In this document: in pieces, positions 52,934-61,956 of the stretch
Position numbering within the stretch: the first letter of the stretch is position 1
How the letters are laid out: every line of letters begins with the position of its first letter
DNA from: Flavobacterium sp. MDT1-60
Lineage (GTDB): Bacteria; Bacteroidota; Bacteroidia; Flavobacteriales; Flavobacteriaceae
Length of the DNA stretch: 64,000 nt
Direction of reading: 5' to 3'
Assembly: GCF_014844035.1 (NCBI RefSeq)
Contig: NZ_CP062159.1
Span: forward strand, 1,860,001-1,924,000
Translations under genes and position numbers: made by a program
The notes under the pieces: generated by a model
Told to the model about the DNA's origin: nothing
Databases searched by the model: none
Seen by the model: only the letters and a program-made list of their open reading frames with translations

Positions 52934-54247
52934 TTAAGCAGGTTCTCCGTATAAATCAAATTCTGTCGCTTCTATTATGCGTATATTAACAAATTCGCCA
53001 GTTTTTACATAATGTTTAGAGGCATCAATCAAAACTTCGTTGTCAACATCCGGACTATCAAACTCTGTTCTGCCTACAAAATGGGCACCTTCTTTTCTGT
53101 CAATAATACATTTGTAAACTTGTCCAACTTTCTCCTGATTCAAATCCCATGAAATTTGCGATTGCAATTCCATAATTTCATTTGCTCTGGCTTGTTTTAC
53201 ATCTGCGGGAACATCATCTTCTAATAAATAAGCATGAGTATTTTCTTCATGAGAATAAGCAAAACATCCCATTCTGTCAAATTTCATTTCCTGAACAAAA
53301 TCTTTTAAAATTTCAAAATCTTCCTGAGTTTCACCAGGGTAACCAACAATTAAAGTAGTTCTGATTGCCATTCCGGGAACAGCAGCGCGGAAATCTTTTA
53401 ATAATTGAGTCGTTTTAGCCTGAGTTGTACCACGACGCATTGATTTTAAAATAGAATCCGAAATATGCTGCAGCGGAATATCAATATAATTACAAATTTT
53501 TGGTTCGCGTTTCATTAATTCCAAAACGTCCATCGGGAAACCGGTAGGATAAGCATAGTGTAAACGAATCCACTCAATACCTTCTACTTTTGCTAATTCT
53601 TCCAGAAGTTCAGCAAGATTTCTCTTTTTATAAATATCAAGACCATAATAAGTTAAGTCCTGAGCGATTAAAATTAATTCTTTAACGCCGTTTTTCGCTA
53701 ATCCTTGGGCTTCTTTAACCAGTTTTTCAATTGGTTGAGAAACATGAGTACCTCTCATTAACGGAATAGCACAGAAACTACAAGGTCTGTCGCAACCTTC
53801 GGCAATTTTTAAATAAGCGTAATTTTTAGGAGTAGTAGTTAAACGTTCTCCCAGTAATTCATGTTTATAATCGGCTCCTAAAGCTTTCAATAGTTGAGGT
53901 AATTCAGTTGTACCAAAATATTGATCTACGTTCGGAATTTCTTTTTCTAAATCAGGTCTGTAGCGTTCAGATAAACATCCGGTTACAAAAACCTTATCAA
54001 CTAATCCTTTGTCTTTTTTATCAGCATATTCCAAAATCATATTTACTGATTCGGCTTTTGCGTTATCAATAAAACCACAAGTGTTTATTACGATAATGTT
54101 TCCTTCTTCTGCTGCAGGTGCTTCATGTTGTACTTCTTTGCCATTAGCACGAAGCTGTCCCATCAACACTTCACTGTCATATACATTTTTCGAACACCCA
54201 AGAGTGATTACGTTAATTTTGTTCTTTTTTAAAGACTTGGTTCTCAT
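52934..54247 (-). CDS. rimO: Ribosomal protein uS12 methylthiotransferase RimO
   Basis: 437 aa. It has the three domains of the methylthiotransferases: N-terminal UPF0004 with INVITLGCSKNVYDSEVL and the cluster cysteines (INTCGFIDNAK, VTGCLSERY), the radical SAM core with CX3CX2C (EGCDRPCSFCAIP) and the C-terminal TRAM domain (about 375-437). RimO adds a methylthio group to the conserved Asp of ribosomal protein uS12. It is told from MiaB by LGCSKN and SGCLSERY-like signatures. Confidence 0.95.
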   Translation of the reverse strand: MRTKSLKKNKINVITLGCSKNVYDSEVLMGQLRANGKEVQHEAPAAEEGNIIVINTCGFIDNAKAESVNMILEYADKKDKGLVDKVFVTGCLSERYRPDLEKEIPNVDQYFGTTELPQLLKALGADYKHELLGERLTTTPKNYAYLKIAEGCDRPCSFCAIPLMRGTHVSQPIEKLVKEAQGLAKNGVKELILIAQDLTYYGLDIYKKRNLAELLEELAKVEGIEWIRLHYAYPTGFPMDVLELMKREPKICNYIDIPLQHISDSILKSMRRGTTQAKTTQLLKDFRAAVPGMAIRTTLIVGYPGETQEDFEILKDFVQEMKFDRMGCFAYSHEENTHAYLLEDDVPADVKQARANEIMELQSQISWDLNQEKVGQVYKCIIDRKEGAHFVGRTEFDSPDVDNEVLIDASKHYVKTGEFVNIRIIEATEFDLYGEPA

Positions 54248-54266
54248 ACTTTTATAAATTGGAGTG

Positions 54267-54274
54267 CAAAATTA
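54267..54274 (-). promoter_or_regulatory. Candidate -7 box (TAATTTTG) for rimO
   Basis: The minus strand reads TAATTTTGC, an exact TAnnTTTG match 20 bp before the ATG. The -33 TTG is unclear. Confidence 0.4.
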
Positions 54275-54363
54275 CACTTTTTTATTCAAACACCGCTTGT
54301 TTCAGTTTCTTTTAGCTGTTTTTTGTGAAGCTAATCTCCCGAAGTCCCAGGGCTATCAGGGCT

Positions 54364-54400
54364 AAAAAAATCCGTTAAGCCAGGCCCAACGGATTTTTTT
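54364..54400. terminator. Bidirectional terminator, copy 1, downstream of the T9SS cargo gene
   Basis: AAAAAAATCCGTT (54364-54376) pairs with AACGGATTTTTTT (54388-54400). The loop AAGCCAGGCCC is nearly identical to that of the terminator at 56358 on the other side of the gene. Upstream, AGTCCCAGGGCTATCAGGGCT is a further GC-rich repeat fragment. Confidence 0.85.
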
Positions 54401-54418
54401 AAATTAGTTAGTGCAATT

Positions 54419-56266
54419 CTAGTTTTTTATTATTGTTTTTGAAAAGCTTGTGTTATCAATTTTTAATATATATATTCCAGGTAATAGTTTTGTAACGTCA
54501 ATTTGTGATAAGTTAATAGATATTTGTTTTTTTTCAATATTTGCTTTTATTCCGAAAGAATCATAAAGATAAATATTGTTAATATCAAACTCTCCTTCAA
54601 TGAAAAAGTGATCAATTATTGGATTTGGATATATATTTAGCACATTGATTTCTTTACTATTTGTATCCTGTGTAAATGAATCTGTATTGCTTAAAATTCT
54701 TGTTGAACCGACTATTGTTCCTGTCCTTCTTTGGATATTTATTTGATTACTTGTGCTAATTGTTAACGCATTAAGGTTTATTAATCTTCGGAAAGCCGTA
54801 TTTTCAGTTCCTCTAGTTGCAACTTCAGTAAAAGTATGTTTATAATTTTGATTTGTTGCATTTGGAATATCCGTCCATATTGGAGGGTTGGATGTCGGTT
54901 CTTTGCAGATTTGCCACTGATAGGTATAATTATTTGTACTTAGTGTATTTCCTATTATTTCTTGAGGTTGACTATCTGCCGATGGTAAATTTTGATTGCA
55001 ACAAATTGAATTTTGTAAATTTGCATCTACTAATGTAATTGCAATTGTATTACTTATGTTGTATTGACCATCATAAAATGCTATTCTTCGATAAGATGTA
55101 TTTTCTGTAAAAGTTTTATTTGGAGAATAACCGATAGAAGTTTGACCCGGAATATCTGTCCAATCGTTGTTTTGGGTTTTTACTTGCCATTTGAACAGTG
55201 TGACATATCTAAAATCATAAGTTGGTCTACTACTTGGATATCTTGGATCACGTATTGTATAATCTGCATAAGGTGTATTATATGTTATGGGTTTTGATAC
55301 TTCTCCAATATTTAATGTTTGATTATTTGCGATTGTATTATATAATATTGGTTTGGCACTTTGCGCTATTCCGCAATTTAAATCTATTTCTACTTCTTGA
55401 AAATTAAACAAAATTCTTAATTTAGCATTTGTTGATAAATCAGATGATTTTATTTTAAGATTGTTAAATGTAAATGTTCCACTTGTATAAATGGGGGAAA
55501 TATATTCGGTTAGATTTGTTGAACCCAAATTTTCTCGTGCTATTTGAATTACAAAGCCCGGATAATAACCCTTAGGAAGTTGTGAACCGTAATTGCAGCT
55601 GTAGTTAAAAGATAGATTGATGTATCTTGTTCCTACTTCGTTTCCCTCATTATCAGGAACAATTATTTTGTTATTAATTAATGGAAGTCCATCGCTATAG
55701 GATATATTATTCACGTTTACAGTTGCTGTTGCGGGCTTATATGGTTCATTTCCTGTTTTTGTTCCCCCAGTAATTTTGTAAGTTAATTTATTTGAAATGT
55801 CAGTAGTTAAGGTTTCTGTTCTGTATCTAAAAACAATAGAGCATCCTGTATTGTATAGAGTGCTTCTTTTAAAACGTAATTTTTTTCTATTAATATAGGT
55901 ATAAGTTCCATTGCTATATTGTAATTTTGCAGTGTTTTGAAATAGATACTGTGGTACAACACCATTATTATAATATTGTGCTATTTCATTATCAAATGAG
56001 TTGGGTTCGTAGTAATAGCAGTTTAAAAGTCCGTCAAAATATTTACTATTAGTTCCTGTATAAGATGCCTTCACATCAAATTCTATTTCTAAGTCTTCAA
56101 CACCATTAAAGCTGATTGTATTATCAGGTAATACTAAGCCATTTGTTGTAATATTTGATATTTCAATATTGACTTTTGGGTCGGCAGTAATCTTAGAGTG
56201 CTTATTTGTTGCGTATAAAGCAAAATTAAGCAAAAGGATGAGGAAATGGTAATTTTTTAATTTCAT
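54419..56266 (-). CDS. T9SS type A cargo protein of unknown function
   Basis: 615 aa with a signal peptide (MKLKNYHFLILLLNFALYA). The body is beta-rich without catalytic motifs that I recognise, with two Ig-like parts late in the chain: FKWQVKTQNNDWTDIPGQTS (about 366-385) and YQWQICKEPTSNPPIWTDIP, each followed by N.S.RR. The C-terminal 75 residues are a T9SS type A sorting domain (NVLNIYPNPIIDHFFIEG, then LLPGIYILKIDN, ending KTIIKN). It should be secreted across the outer membrane. Flanked by near-identical terminators. Confidence 0.75.
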   Translation of the reverse strand: MKLKNYHFLILLLNFALYATNKHSKITADPKVNIEISNITTNGLVLPDNTISFNGVEDLEIEFDVKASYTGTNSKYFDGLLNCYYYEPNSFDNEIAQYYNNGVVPQYLFQNTAKLQYSNGTYTYINRKKLRFKRSTLYNTGCSIVFRYRTETLTTDISNKLTYKITGGTKTGNEPYKPATATVNVNNISYSDGLPLINNKIIVPDNEGNEVGTRYINLSFNYSCNYGSQLPKGYYPGFVIQIARENLGSTNLTEYISPIYTSGTFTFNNLKIKSSDLSTNAKLRILFNFQEVEIDLNCGIAQSAKPILYNTIANNQTLNIGEVSKPITYNTPYADYTIRDPRYPSSRPTYDFRYVTLFKWQVKTQNNDWTDIPGQTSIGYSPNKTFTENTSYRRIAFYDGQYNISNTIAITLVDANLQNSICCNQNLPSADSQPQEIIGNTLSTNNYTYQWQICKEPTSNPPIWTDIPNATNQNYKHTFTEVATRGTENTAFRRLINLNALTISTSNQINIQRRTGTIVGSTRILSNTDSFTQDTNSKEINVLNIYPNPIIDHFFIEGEFDINNIYLYDSFGIKANIEKKQISINLSQIDVTKLLPGIYILKIDNTSFSKTIIKN

Positions 56267-56357
56267 AATTTGTAGTTTTAAAGTTATATCTGCTAATTTA
56301 TAAAAAAAAACCTACAAAATGTAATTATTTTAATATATTTTCATAAGTTAACTGCAT

Positions 56358-56387
56358 AAAAAAATCCGTTAAGCCAAGCCTAACGGA
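56358..56387 (-). terminator. Terminator, copy 2, downstream of the FadL-like gene
   Basis: AAAAAAATCCGTTAAGCCAA followed by GCCTAACGGA. On the minus strand TCCGTTAGGCTTGGCTTAAC leads into GGATTTTTTT. It is a direct repeat of the terminator at 54364, with three or so differences in the loop. Confidence 0.8.
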
Positions 56388-56414
56388 AATTCAAATTAAT
56401 CTATTTTAATTTAA

Positions 56415-57914
56415 TTACAATTCAAATAATAAAGTCAGGGAAACATTATTAAGTTTTGATGAAATGTTGGCGCTATCCGTAAAACCCGTCTCAAAAAATC
56501 CCTGATTTGATTTTCTTTCCAGGTATGAATAAGCCAAATCTAATTTAGTAGCACCAAAGCTATAGCCTAATCCACCTGAATAGCTATTAAGATCTCCAAT
56601 TGTTGATCCATTTTTATAAGGGCTTCCTTCGAATCGGTAACCGCCTCTCAGGCTTAATCGGTTTATTTTGTATTCACCACCAATTCTTAATTCACCATTA
56701 CTAGTCAATTGATTGCTGATATCACCATTTAATCCTCTGAAACCCGGATCGCTTGTTGGTTTGTATTTTGTGTTTGAATAATCTTTAATCGCATAATCAA
56801 CACTGATTAAACCTGATTTTCCAAATACCAAAGCACCGCTAAAAGTCCATTTTGCAGGAGTTTGTAAAGTGTAAGATTCATAAACATTTACAATATTTGG
56901 ATTGATAGTCTCGTGAATTGGTTGTCCTCCGTCAGCTTGTCTTGTAGTTTGTAGGCTTTGGGAAGTTTCGTCGTAAAGTTCGTACCATGTATTAGATTCG
57001 TAAGCGATACCAACTCTGAAGGCTTCTGTAACTTTACCTATAGCACCTAATTGAAAAGAAAATCCATTCCCATAAGTATAAAGGTCATTGTTAAAACGCA
57101 AGTTAGATATAGTTTCTGTAGGTTCTAATGGATTACTATTATCTTCATAAAAACTGCTTGATCTTCTAAAGTCTGTAACATGTACATTTAAGTTTGCTCC
57201 GAAATATATTCTGTCTTTAAATGATGTTGCAATATTGAAACTTACTTTGCTATTATAGCCACTGGTATAAATTTCATTTTCCTGATAATAATTTCCGCCA
57301 CCTGGAACATTAGAAGTGTATTGTGTGTTATTTGGATCGTTTTCATTGACAGGGTCAATAACATGTCCCCAGTATCCTAAATGTGCTTGTTGTTGATTGT
57401 ATAATAAGTCTCTGTATTCTAATCCGTCAATGATGTTTAATGGAATTCCATTTGCATAAGTCAAAAAGTATTGATCAACAGAATTTGTAGGATTTGTACC
57501 TGCTGAAAAAACTTGATTATTAAAATTATTGGTATTTTCATAAGTGGCACCAATCGCAATTTTTTTCCAGTTGTTGTTTGGATTATTAAAAACAAAAACA
57601 CCACCAGCCTGATTTAGAATAAAAGAGTTTTCTTTCTCACTGGTTTGCGTTCCAAAATAATTAGAATTGTTTTTAATATTTTGATTGCTAAAAGTTACCC
57701 CAACCTGATTGTTATTGAATATTGCAGAACCTGCAGGGTTTACGGTTAAAGCAGATAAATCTCCTCCAACAGCTCCAAAGGCACCACCCATAGCTCTAAA
57801 TCTGGCAGTTCCGGTTAAATTGTCTTGCGCATAACGTACAGCATCCGATACTTCCTGAGAATGTGAGACGCTAAAAGTTAGTCCTGTAATAAAAAGGAAA
57901 AGTATTTTTTTCAT
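56415..57914 (-). CDS. OmpP1/FadL-family outer-membrane protein
   Basis: 499 aa with a signal peptide (cleavage near SHSQ). N-terminal segment ARFRAMGGAFGAVGGDLSALTVNPAG is the FadL-like hatch motif, followed by a beta-barrel with many aromatic strands. The last strands read KLNNVSLTLLFEL. Members move hydrophobic compounds across the outer membrane. In Flavobacterium annotations such proteins are often called hemin receptors without good evidence. The lipoprotein gene 44 bp upstream probably shares its transcript. Confidence 0.82.
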   Translation of the reverse strand: MKKILFLFITGLTFSVSHSQEVSDAVRYAQDNLTGTARFRAMGGAFGAVGGDLSALTVNPAGSAIFNNNQVGVTFSNQNIKNNSNYFGTQTSEKENSFILNQAGGVFVFNNPNNNWKKIAIGATYENTNNFNNQVFSAGTNPTNSVDQYFLTYANGIPLNIIDGLEYRDLLYNQQQAHLGYWGHVIDPVNENDPNNTQYTSNVPGGGNYYQENEIYTSGYNSKVSFNIATSFKDRIYFGANLNVHVTDFRRSSSFYEDNSNPLEPTETISNLRFNNDLYTYGNGFSFQLGAIGKVTEAFRVGIAYESNTWYELYDETSQSLQTTRQADGGQPIHETINPNIVNVYESYTLQTPAKWTFSGALVFGKSGLISVDYAIKDYSNTKYKPTSDPGFRGLNGDISNQLTSNGELRIGGEYKINRLSLRGGYRFEGSPYKNGSTIGDLNSYSGGLGYSFGATKLDLAYSYLERKSNQGFFETGFTDSANISSKLNNVSLTLLFEL

Positions 57915-57958
57915 GTGGTTAAGTTTTAATGTGAGTTATCTGATTAGTGAAAGAAGAA

Positions 57959-58945
57959 TTATCTTCTTCCTCCACCGCCACCGCCGCCAGATCTTCCGCC
58001 ACCTCCGCCGCCACCGTATGATCCGCCGCCAGACGATCTCATGCTTCCGCCACTACTGTTCATTGAACGAGATGGGCTAGGAGAATATGATCTTGACGAG
58101 TTACTGTTGGTGTTGTTGTAACTTCTGTTTGTAGTTGTAGTGCCAGATCTTCTGTAATCATAATTGTTACTTTGACCTTGTGCAGTGCTTCTTCTATTTG
58201 TAAAATTTGGACTTGAATAATTTCTTCCGTTTACATTAGAACTTCTTCTGAAGTCAGAATAATCTGTACGTCTGTTAGTTGTATAGCTGTTTCTGTTTGT
58301 GGTGTAGTTTCCTCTGCCAGCATAATTTCTGCCAGTACTATTATACGAGCTTCTTGTAGAATATCCTCTTGATCCATAGTAAGCTGCAGATCCTCTTCTT
58401 CCGTAGTTGTAAGAGTAGTTGTTGTATCCGTAACCATAGCCAGGGTAATAACCTGGATAACCCCAACCAGGATAGTATCCCGGGTAGCCCCATCCGTAAT
58501 AAGGATAACCCCATCCATATCCATATCCGTACCCATAATATGGGTATCCCCATCCGAATCCGATTCCCCATGACCACATTGGGTCAGAATAAACAGTTAC
58601 TGATACGTCTGAATTAGCGCTTCCCCAAGCTGGATAAGCGGTAGCAGAAGTAGCAGAAGCTGTCTGGGTGCTGTCATTTTCGGCGTAATTGCCATAGCTG
58701 TCTACGTCTGTAAAAATTTCAGTTGGCTGACCGTCATTTTGTAACGATTTAAAGTAGTCTTTATATTGATTATTAACATTTGAGGTGTTATTATGGGTAT
58801 ACGTTCTTTGTGAACTACCATATACTCCATCATTGTCTTGATAGGATGAATTTTGGTAAGAACCACACGACGCAACCAGAAAACTCAGTAATCCAATTAA
58901 GTAAAAATAACTTGAGTTTTGGCGGAGAGTAGTAGAAGTTTTCAT
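57959..58945 (-). CDS. Low-complexity Tyr/Gly/Trp-rich lipoprotein of unknown function
   Basis: 328 aa. Lipobox VASC (Cys27). Residues about 125-180 are repeats of GYGYGWGYPYYGWGYPGYYP type. Residues about 180-290 are rich in Ser, Tyr, Asn and Arg (YGSRGYSTRSSYN, TNRRTDYSDFRR). The end is a Gly/Ser/Arg tail (GGGGGGGRSGGGGGGG). No folded domain is evident after about residue 110. The composition resembles adhesive or phase-separating proteins. Homologues occur beside proS and FadL genes in flavobacteria as far as I recall. Function unknown. Confidence 0.7.
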   Translation of the reverse strand: MKTSTTLRQNSSYFYLIGLLSFLVASCGSYQNSSYQDNDGVYGSSQRTYTHNNTSNVNNQYKDYFKSLQNDGQPTEIFTDVDSYGNYAENDSTQTASATSATAYPAWGSANSDVSVTVYSDPMWSWGIGFGWGYPYYGYGYGYGWGYPYYGWGYPGYYPGWGYPGYYPGYGYGYNNYSYNYGRRGSAAYYGSRGYSTRSSYNSTGRNYAGRGNYTTNRNSYTTNRRTDYSDFRRSSNVNGRNYSSPNFTNRRSTAQGQSNNYDYRRSGTTTTNRSYNNTNSNSSRSYSPSPSRSMNSSGGSMRSSGGGSYGGGGGGGRSGGGGGGGRR

Positions 58946-58975
58946 ATCTGTGGTGTTTTTTATTGTTGCACATTA

Positions 58976-58983
58976 CAAAAATA
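58976..58983 (-). promoter_or_regulatory. Candidate -7 box (TATTTTTG) for the lipoprotein-FadL unit
   Basis: Exact TAnnTTTG match on the minus strand 30 bp before the ATG at 58945. A TTTGACA-like stretch lies further upstream but at short spacing. Confidence 0.35.
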
Positions 58984-59046
58984 GTTAGTTTTGTCAAACT
59001 ATTTAGTTAAAATTATTAAAACAAAATTTGTGCCAAACTATTCAAT

Positions 59047-60525
59047 ATGAGTAAGAACCTCACTACAAGATCAGAAGATTATTCGAAATGGTATAACGAA
59101 CTGGTTGTTAAAGCAGATTTAGCCGAAAATTCAGGAGTTAGAGGATGTATGGTTATTAAACCGTACGGATATGCCATTTGGGAAAAAATGCAGGCGGAGT
59201 TAGATCGAATGTTCAAAGAGACAGGACATCAAAATGCATATTTTCCTTTATTCGTGCCGAAAAGCATGTTTGAAGCGGAAGAGAAAAATGCAGAAGGATT
59301 TGCAAAAGAGTGTGCAATTGTAACGCATTATAGATTAAAGAATGATCCGGATAAACCCGGAAAATTAATGGTTGATCCAAATGCTAAATTAGAGGAAGAA
59401 CTTATTGTTCGTCCGACTAGTGAGGCGATCATTTGGTCTACATATAAAGGATGGGTGCAATCTTATAGAGATTTGCCTTTATTGATTAATCAATGGGCTA
59501 ATGTTGTTCGTTGGGAAATGCGTACGCGTTTGTTTTTAAGAACTGCAGAATTTTTGTGGCAGGAAGGGCATACTGCGCATGCTACAAAAGCAGAAGCTAT
59601 AGAGGAATCTGAAAAAATGATGAATGTTTATGCTGATTTTGTGGAGAACTTCATGGCAATTCCGGTTGTAAAAGGTATAAAAACTGAAACAGAACGTTTT
59701 GCCGGTGCAGATGAAACCTATTGTATCGAAGCTTTGATGCAGGATGGAAAAGCACTACAAGCTGGTACTTCTCATTTTTTAGGACAAAATTTCGCAAAAG
59801 CTTTTGATGTGAAGTTTGCGAATGCTGAAGGTAAGCAAGAGCATGTTTGGGGGACTTCATGGGGGGTTTCAACTCGTTTAATGGGAGCTTTGGTTATGAC
59901 TCACTCTGATGATCAGGGATTGGTATTGCCTCCGAATTTAGCGCCTATACAAGTTGTAATTGTTCCTATATATAAGACAGATGAGCAATTAGCTGAAATT
60001 ACAATTGCTGTTAATGATTTAACTGCGAAGTTAAAAAAGTTGAAGATCTCTGTTAAATATGATGACAGAACTACTCAAAAACCAGGATTCAAGTTTGCTG
60101 AATGGGAATTGAAGGGTGTGCCTGTTAGAATCGCGGTTGGTCCAAAAGATTTAGAAAATGGAACTTTTGAGGTTGCGAGACGAGATACATTGACAAAAGA
60201 GGTTGTTTCTGCTGAAGGAATTGTTACTTATGTAAATGATCTGTTAGAACAGATTCAGGCTGATTTATTTAATAAAGCATTGGACTATCGTAATACACAT
60301 ATTACGGAAGTAAATAGTTTTGAGGAATTTAAGGAAATTTTAGATGGTAAAGCAGGGTTTGTATCGGCTCATTGGGATGGTACGGCTGCTACTGAAGAGA
60401 AAATAAAAGACTTAACAAAAGCAACAATTCGTTGTATTCCTTTGGATAGTGTAGAGGAGGCGGGAACCTGTGTGTTTACTGGGAATCCATCTACAAAAAG
60501 AGTGTTATTTGCGAAGGCATATTAA
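59047..60525 (+). CDS. proS: Prolyl-tRNA synthetase, archaeal/eukaryote-like short form
   Basis: 492 aa, class II synthetase charging tRNA-Pro. Begins [20 protein letters not shown]. Motif 2 region [20 protein letters not shown], substrate loop [12 protein letters not shown] and motif 3 area [20 protein letters not shown] are all present. It lacks the editing INS domain of E. coli ProRS and has the extra C-terminal domain of the archaeal type, which is normal for Bacteroidetes. Divergent from the lipoprotein gene and followed by tRNA-Glu genes. Confidence 0.95.
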   Translation: MSKNLTTRSEDYSKWYNELVVKADLAENSGVRGCMVIKPYGYAIWEKMQAELDRMFKETGHQNAYFPLFVPKSMFEAEEKNAEGFAKECAIVTHYRLKNDPDKPGKLMVDPNAKLEEELIVRPTSEAIIWSTYKGWVQSYRDLPLLINQWANVVRWEMRTRLFLRTAEFLWQEGHTAHATKAEAIEESEKMMNVYADFVENFMAIPVVKGIKTETERFAGADETYCIEALMQDGKALQAGTSHFLGQNFAKAFDVKFANAEGKQEHVWGTSWGVSTRLMGALVMTHSDDQGLVLPPNLAPIQVVIVPIYKTDEQLAEITIAVNDLTAKLKKLKISVKYDDRTTQKPGFKFAEWELKGVPVRIAVGPKDLENGTFEVARRDTLTKEVVSAEGIVTYVNDLLEQIQADLFNKALDYRNTHITEVNSFEEFKEILDGKAGFVSAHWDGTAATEEKIKDLTKATIRCIPLDSVEEAGTCVFTGNPSTKRVLFAKAY

Positions 60526-60553
60526 AAAATTTTAATTTTTTTTGCATCAGGTA

Positions 60554-60583
60554 TTGTACATCTTAAAAATAGTTGTATTTTTG
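60554..60583 (+). promoter_or_regulatory. Promoter of the tRNA-Glu cluster
   Basis: TTG at 60554-60556, a 19-bp spacer, then TATTTTTG at 60576-60583. Both boxes and the spacing fit the Bacteroidetes sigma-A consensus (TTG-N17-23-TAnnTTTG). The first tRNA begins 19 bp downstream. This is the best promoter in the window. Confidence 0.65.
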
Positions 60584-60602
60584 CATCCGCATTAGAGAAG
60601 CA

Positions 60603-60674
60603 GGCCCGTTCGTCTATCGGTTAGGACGCATGGTTTTCATCCATGTAAGAGCGGTTCGATTCCGCTACGGGCTA
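60603..60674 (+). tRNA. tRNA-Glu (anticodon TTC), copy 1
   Basis: 72 nt, cloverleaf by eye: acceptor GGCCCGT/ACGGGCT with a G:U first pair, anticodon stem CATGG/CCATG with loop TTTTCAT (anticodon TTC), T-loop GTTCGATTC. CCA is not encoded. Identical to copy 2. Confidence 0.9.
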
Positions 60675-60719
60675 CTACTTTTATTGCGAAATTGTTCTTA
60701 AAATACTGAGAATTAAAAT

Positions 60720-60791
60720 GGCCCGTTCGTCTATCGGTTAGGACGCATGGTTTTCATCCATGTAAGAGCGGTTCGATTCCGCTACGGGCTA
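60720..60791 (+). tRNA. tRNA-Glu (anticodon TTC), copy 2
   Basis: Identical over all 72 nt to copy 1, 45 bp after it. A recent tandem duplication or gene conversion keeps the two the same. Confidence 0.9.
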
Positions 60792-60836
60792 CAATAATAC
60801 CTCTATATTAAATATAGAAAAACTTAGAACGATAAT

Positions 60837-60908
60837 GGTCCGTTCGTCTAGGGGTTAGGACTCCAGGCTTTCGTCCTGGTAACAGGGGTTCGATTCCCTT
60901 ACGGACTA
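60837..60908 (+). tRNA. tRNA-Glu (anticodon TTC), divergent copy 3
   Basis: Acceptor GGTCCGT/ACGGACT, anticodon stem CCAGG/CCTGG with loop CTTTCGT (anticodon TTC, G37 in place of A37), T-stem differing from copies 1 and 2. Same anticodon but a different body sequence. Confidence 0.85.
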
Positions 60909-61062
60909 CTAAATTAGTTGTGAATAAGTTTTGTAAAATAAAAGTTGGTGTCTCGATTTTTATTTTATTAGTTAAAACCAAAGTGATTGTTTTGCAATTA
61001 TGGGAGGTTTTTCTTTTTTAACTAGTATTTATAATAATTATTACATCTAAAATTAAAAAAAA

Positions 61063-61314
61063 ATGGCAAATCATAAGTCAGCATTAAAAAGAATCAGAAG
61101 TAACGAAAAAAGAAGAGTTCTTAACAGATACCAACATAAAACTACTCGTAATGCTATTAAAGCATTAAGATTAGCTACTGAAAAATCTGATGCAGCTTCT
61201 AAATTATCAACTGTAATCTCTATGATTGATAAATTAGCTAAAAAGAACATCATTCATGATAATAAAGCTTCTAATTTGAAGTCTAAGTTAACAAAACATG
61301 TTGCTAAATTGTAA
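61063..61314 (+). CDS. rpsT: Small ribosomal subunit protein bS20
   Basis: 83 aa, highly basic. MANHKSALKRIRSNEKRRVL is the bS20 signature and LAKKNIIHDNKASNLKSKL the C-terminal helix. bS20 binds 16S rRNA early in 30S assembly. Stands alone after the tRNA-Glu cluster with its own terminator. Confidence 0.96.
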   Translation: MANHKSALKRIRSNEKRRVLNRYQHKTTRNAIKALRLATEKSDAASKLSTVISMIDKLAKKNIIHDNKASNLKSKLTKHVAKL

Positions 61315-61339
61315 TTAAATACAATTTCCTAAATATATA

Positions 61340-61368
61340 AAAAGTCCTCTTTTAGAGGACTTTTTTTG
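61340..61368 (+). terminator. Intrinsic terminator of rpsT
   Basis: 10-bp stem AAAGTCCTCT/AGAGGACTTT with a TTT loop and T-run, 26 bp after the stop. Confidence 0.85.
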
Positions 61369-61397
61369 TTTTTTAAAGAGAGGAAATTCCAAAATAT

Positions 61398-61456
61398 AAA
61401 TTCCAAATTCCAATGCTAATCTTACGCAACAAGATTAGCATTGGAATTTGGAATTT
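61398..61456. repeat. Perfect 26-bp inverted repeat (GGAATTT type)
   Basis: 61398-61423 (AAATTCCAAATTCCAATGCT and AATCTT) pairs without mismatch to 61431-61456, loop ACGCAAC. A further unit TTGGAATTTGGAATT lies at about 61520. It sits between the convergent rpsT and response-regulator genes but lacks a T-tract. Confidence 0.75.
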
Positions 61457-61534
61457 ATTTATTCTTTGAGATTAAAAAAAAATATAACACATCTGTATTT
61501 CCTGACTACTGTCTAAATATTGGAATTTGGAATT

Positions 61535-61951
61535 CTAAATGTCAATCTTCTTTTTGAGATATTCCAACATGGGCTGGGTAATTGGTTTTGAAAGGAAATC
61601 AATAATTATTGGATATTTTTTTGCTTTCGCTAAGTCTTCAGGATCAATTGTGGAAGATAAGACAATGACACTTGCGGCGGTATTAAACTCATTGTAATCT
61701 TCAGATGTAAAGTGATCCAGGAATTCCCAGCCACCCATCACAGGCATGTTTAAGTCTAAAAAAATAAGTTCAGGTTTTTTGTTTGCCTTGTTTTTATTGT
61801 TGGTGTATTTTAGGGTATTGAAGTGGAGTAGCGCTTCTTCGCCGTTTTGAGCCGTAATAATTTCATTCGAAAACTCCGATTTTGAAATTACTTTTTTGCA
61901 TAGCATTAATGTGATTGGATCGTCATCAATGCATAAGATTTGCTCAAGCAT
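61535..61951 (-). CDS. Single-domain (CheY-like) response regulator
   Basis: 138 aa, receiver domain only. Acidic residues Asp9/Asp10/Asp11 in CIDDDP, phosphoacceptor Asp66 in LIFLDLNMPVMGGWEF, Ser/Thr in VIVLSSTID and Lys in FLSKPITQ. No output domain, so it acts by protein contact or as a phosphorelay element. It starts 5 bp after the kinase stop and is surely its partner. Confidence 0.88.
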   Translation of the reverse strand: MLEQILCIDDDPITLMLCKKVISKSEFSNEIITAQNGEEALLHFNTLKYTNNKNKANKKPELIFLDLNMPVMGGWEFLDHFTSEDYNEFNTAASVIVLSSTIDPEDLAKAKKYPIIIDFLSKPITQPMLEYLKKKIDI

Positions 61952-61956
61952 GATAA

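Noticed and set aside
58231..58536. 101-aa Asp/Thr/Ile-rich frame antiparallel in register with the Tyr/Gly lipoprotein
   Set aside because: It is an alternative frame of the repetitive GGNTAT-type coding sequence on the same strand; its regularity comes from the repeat.
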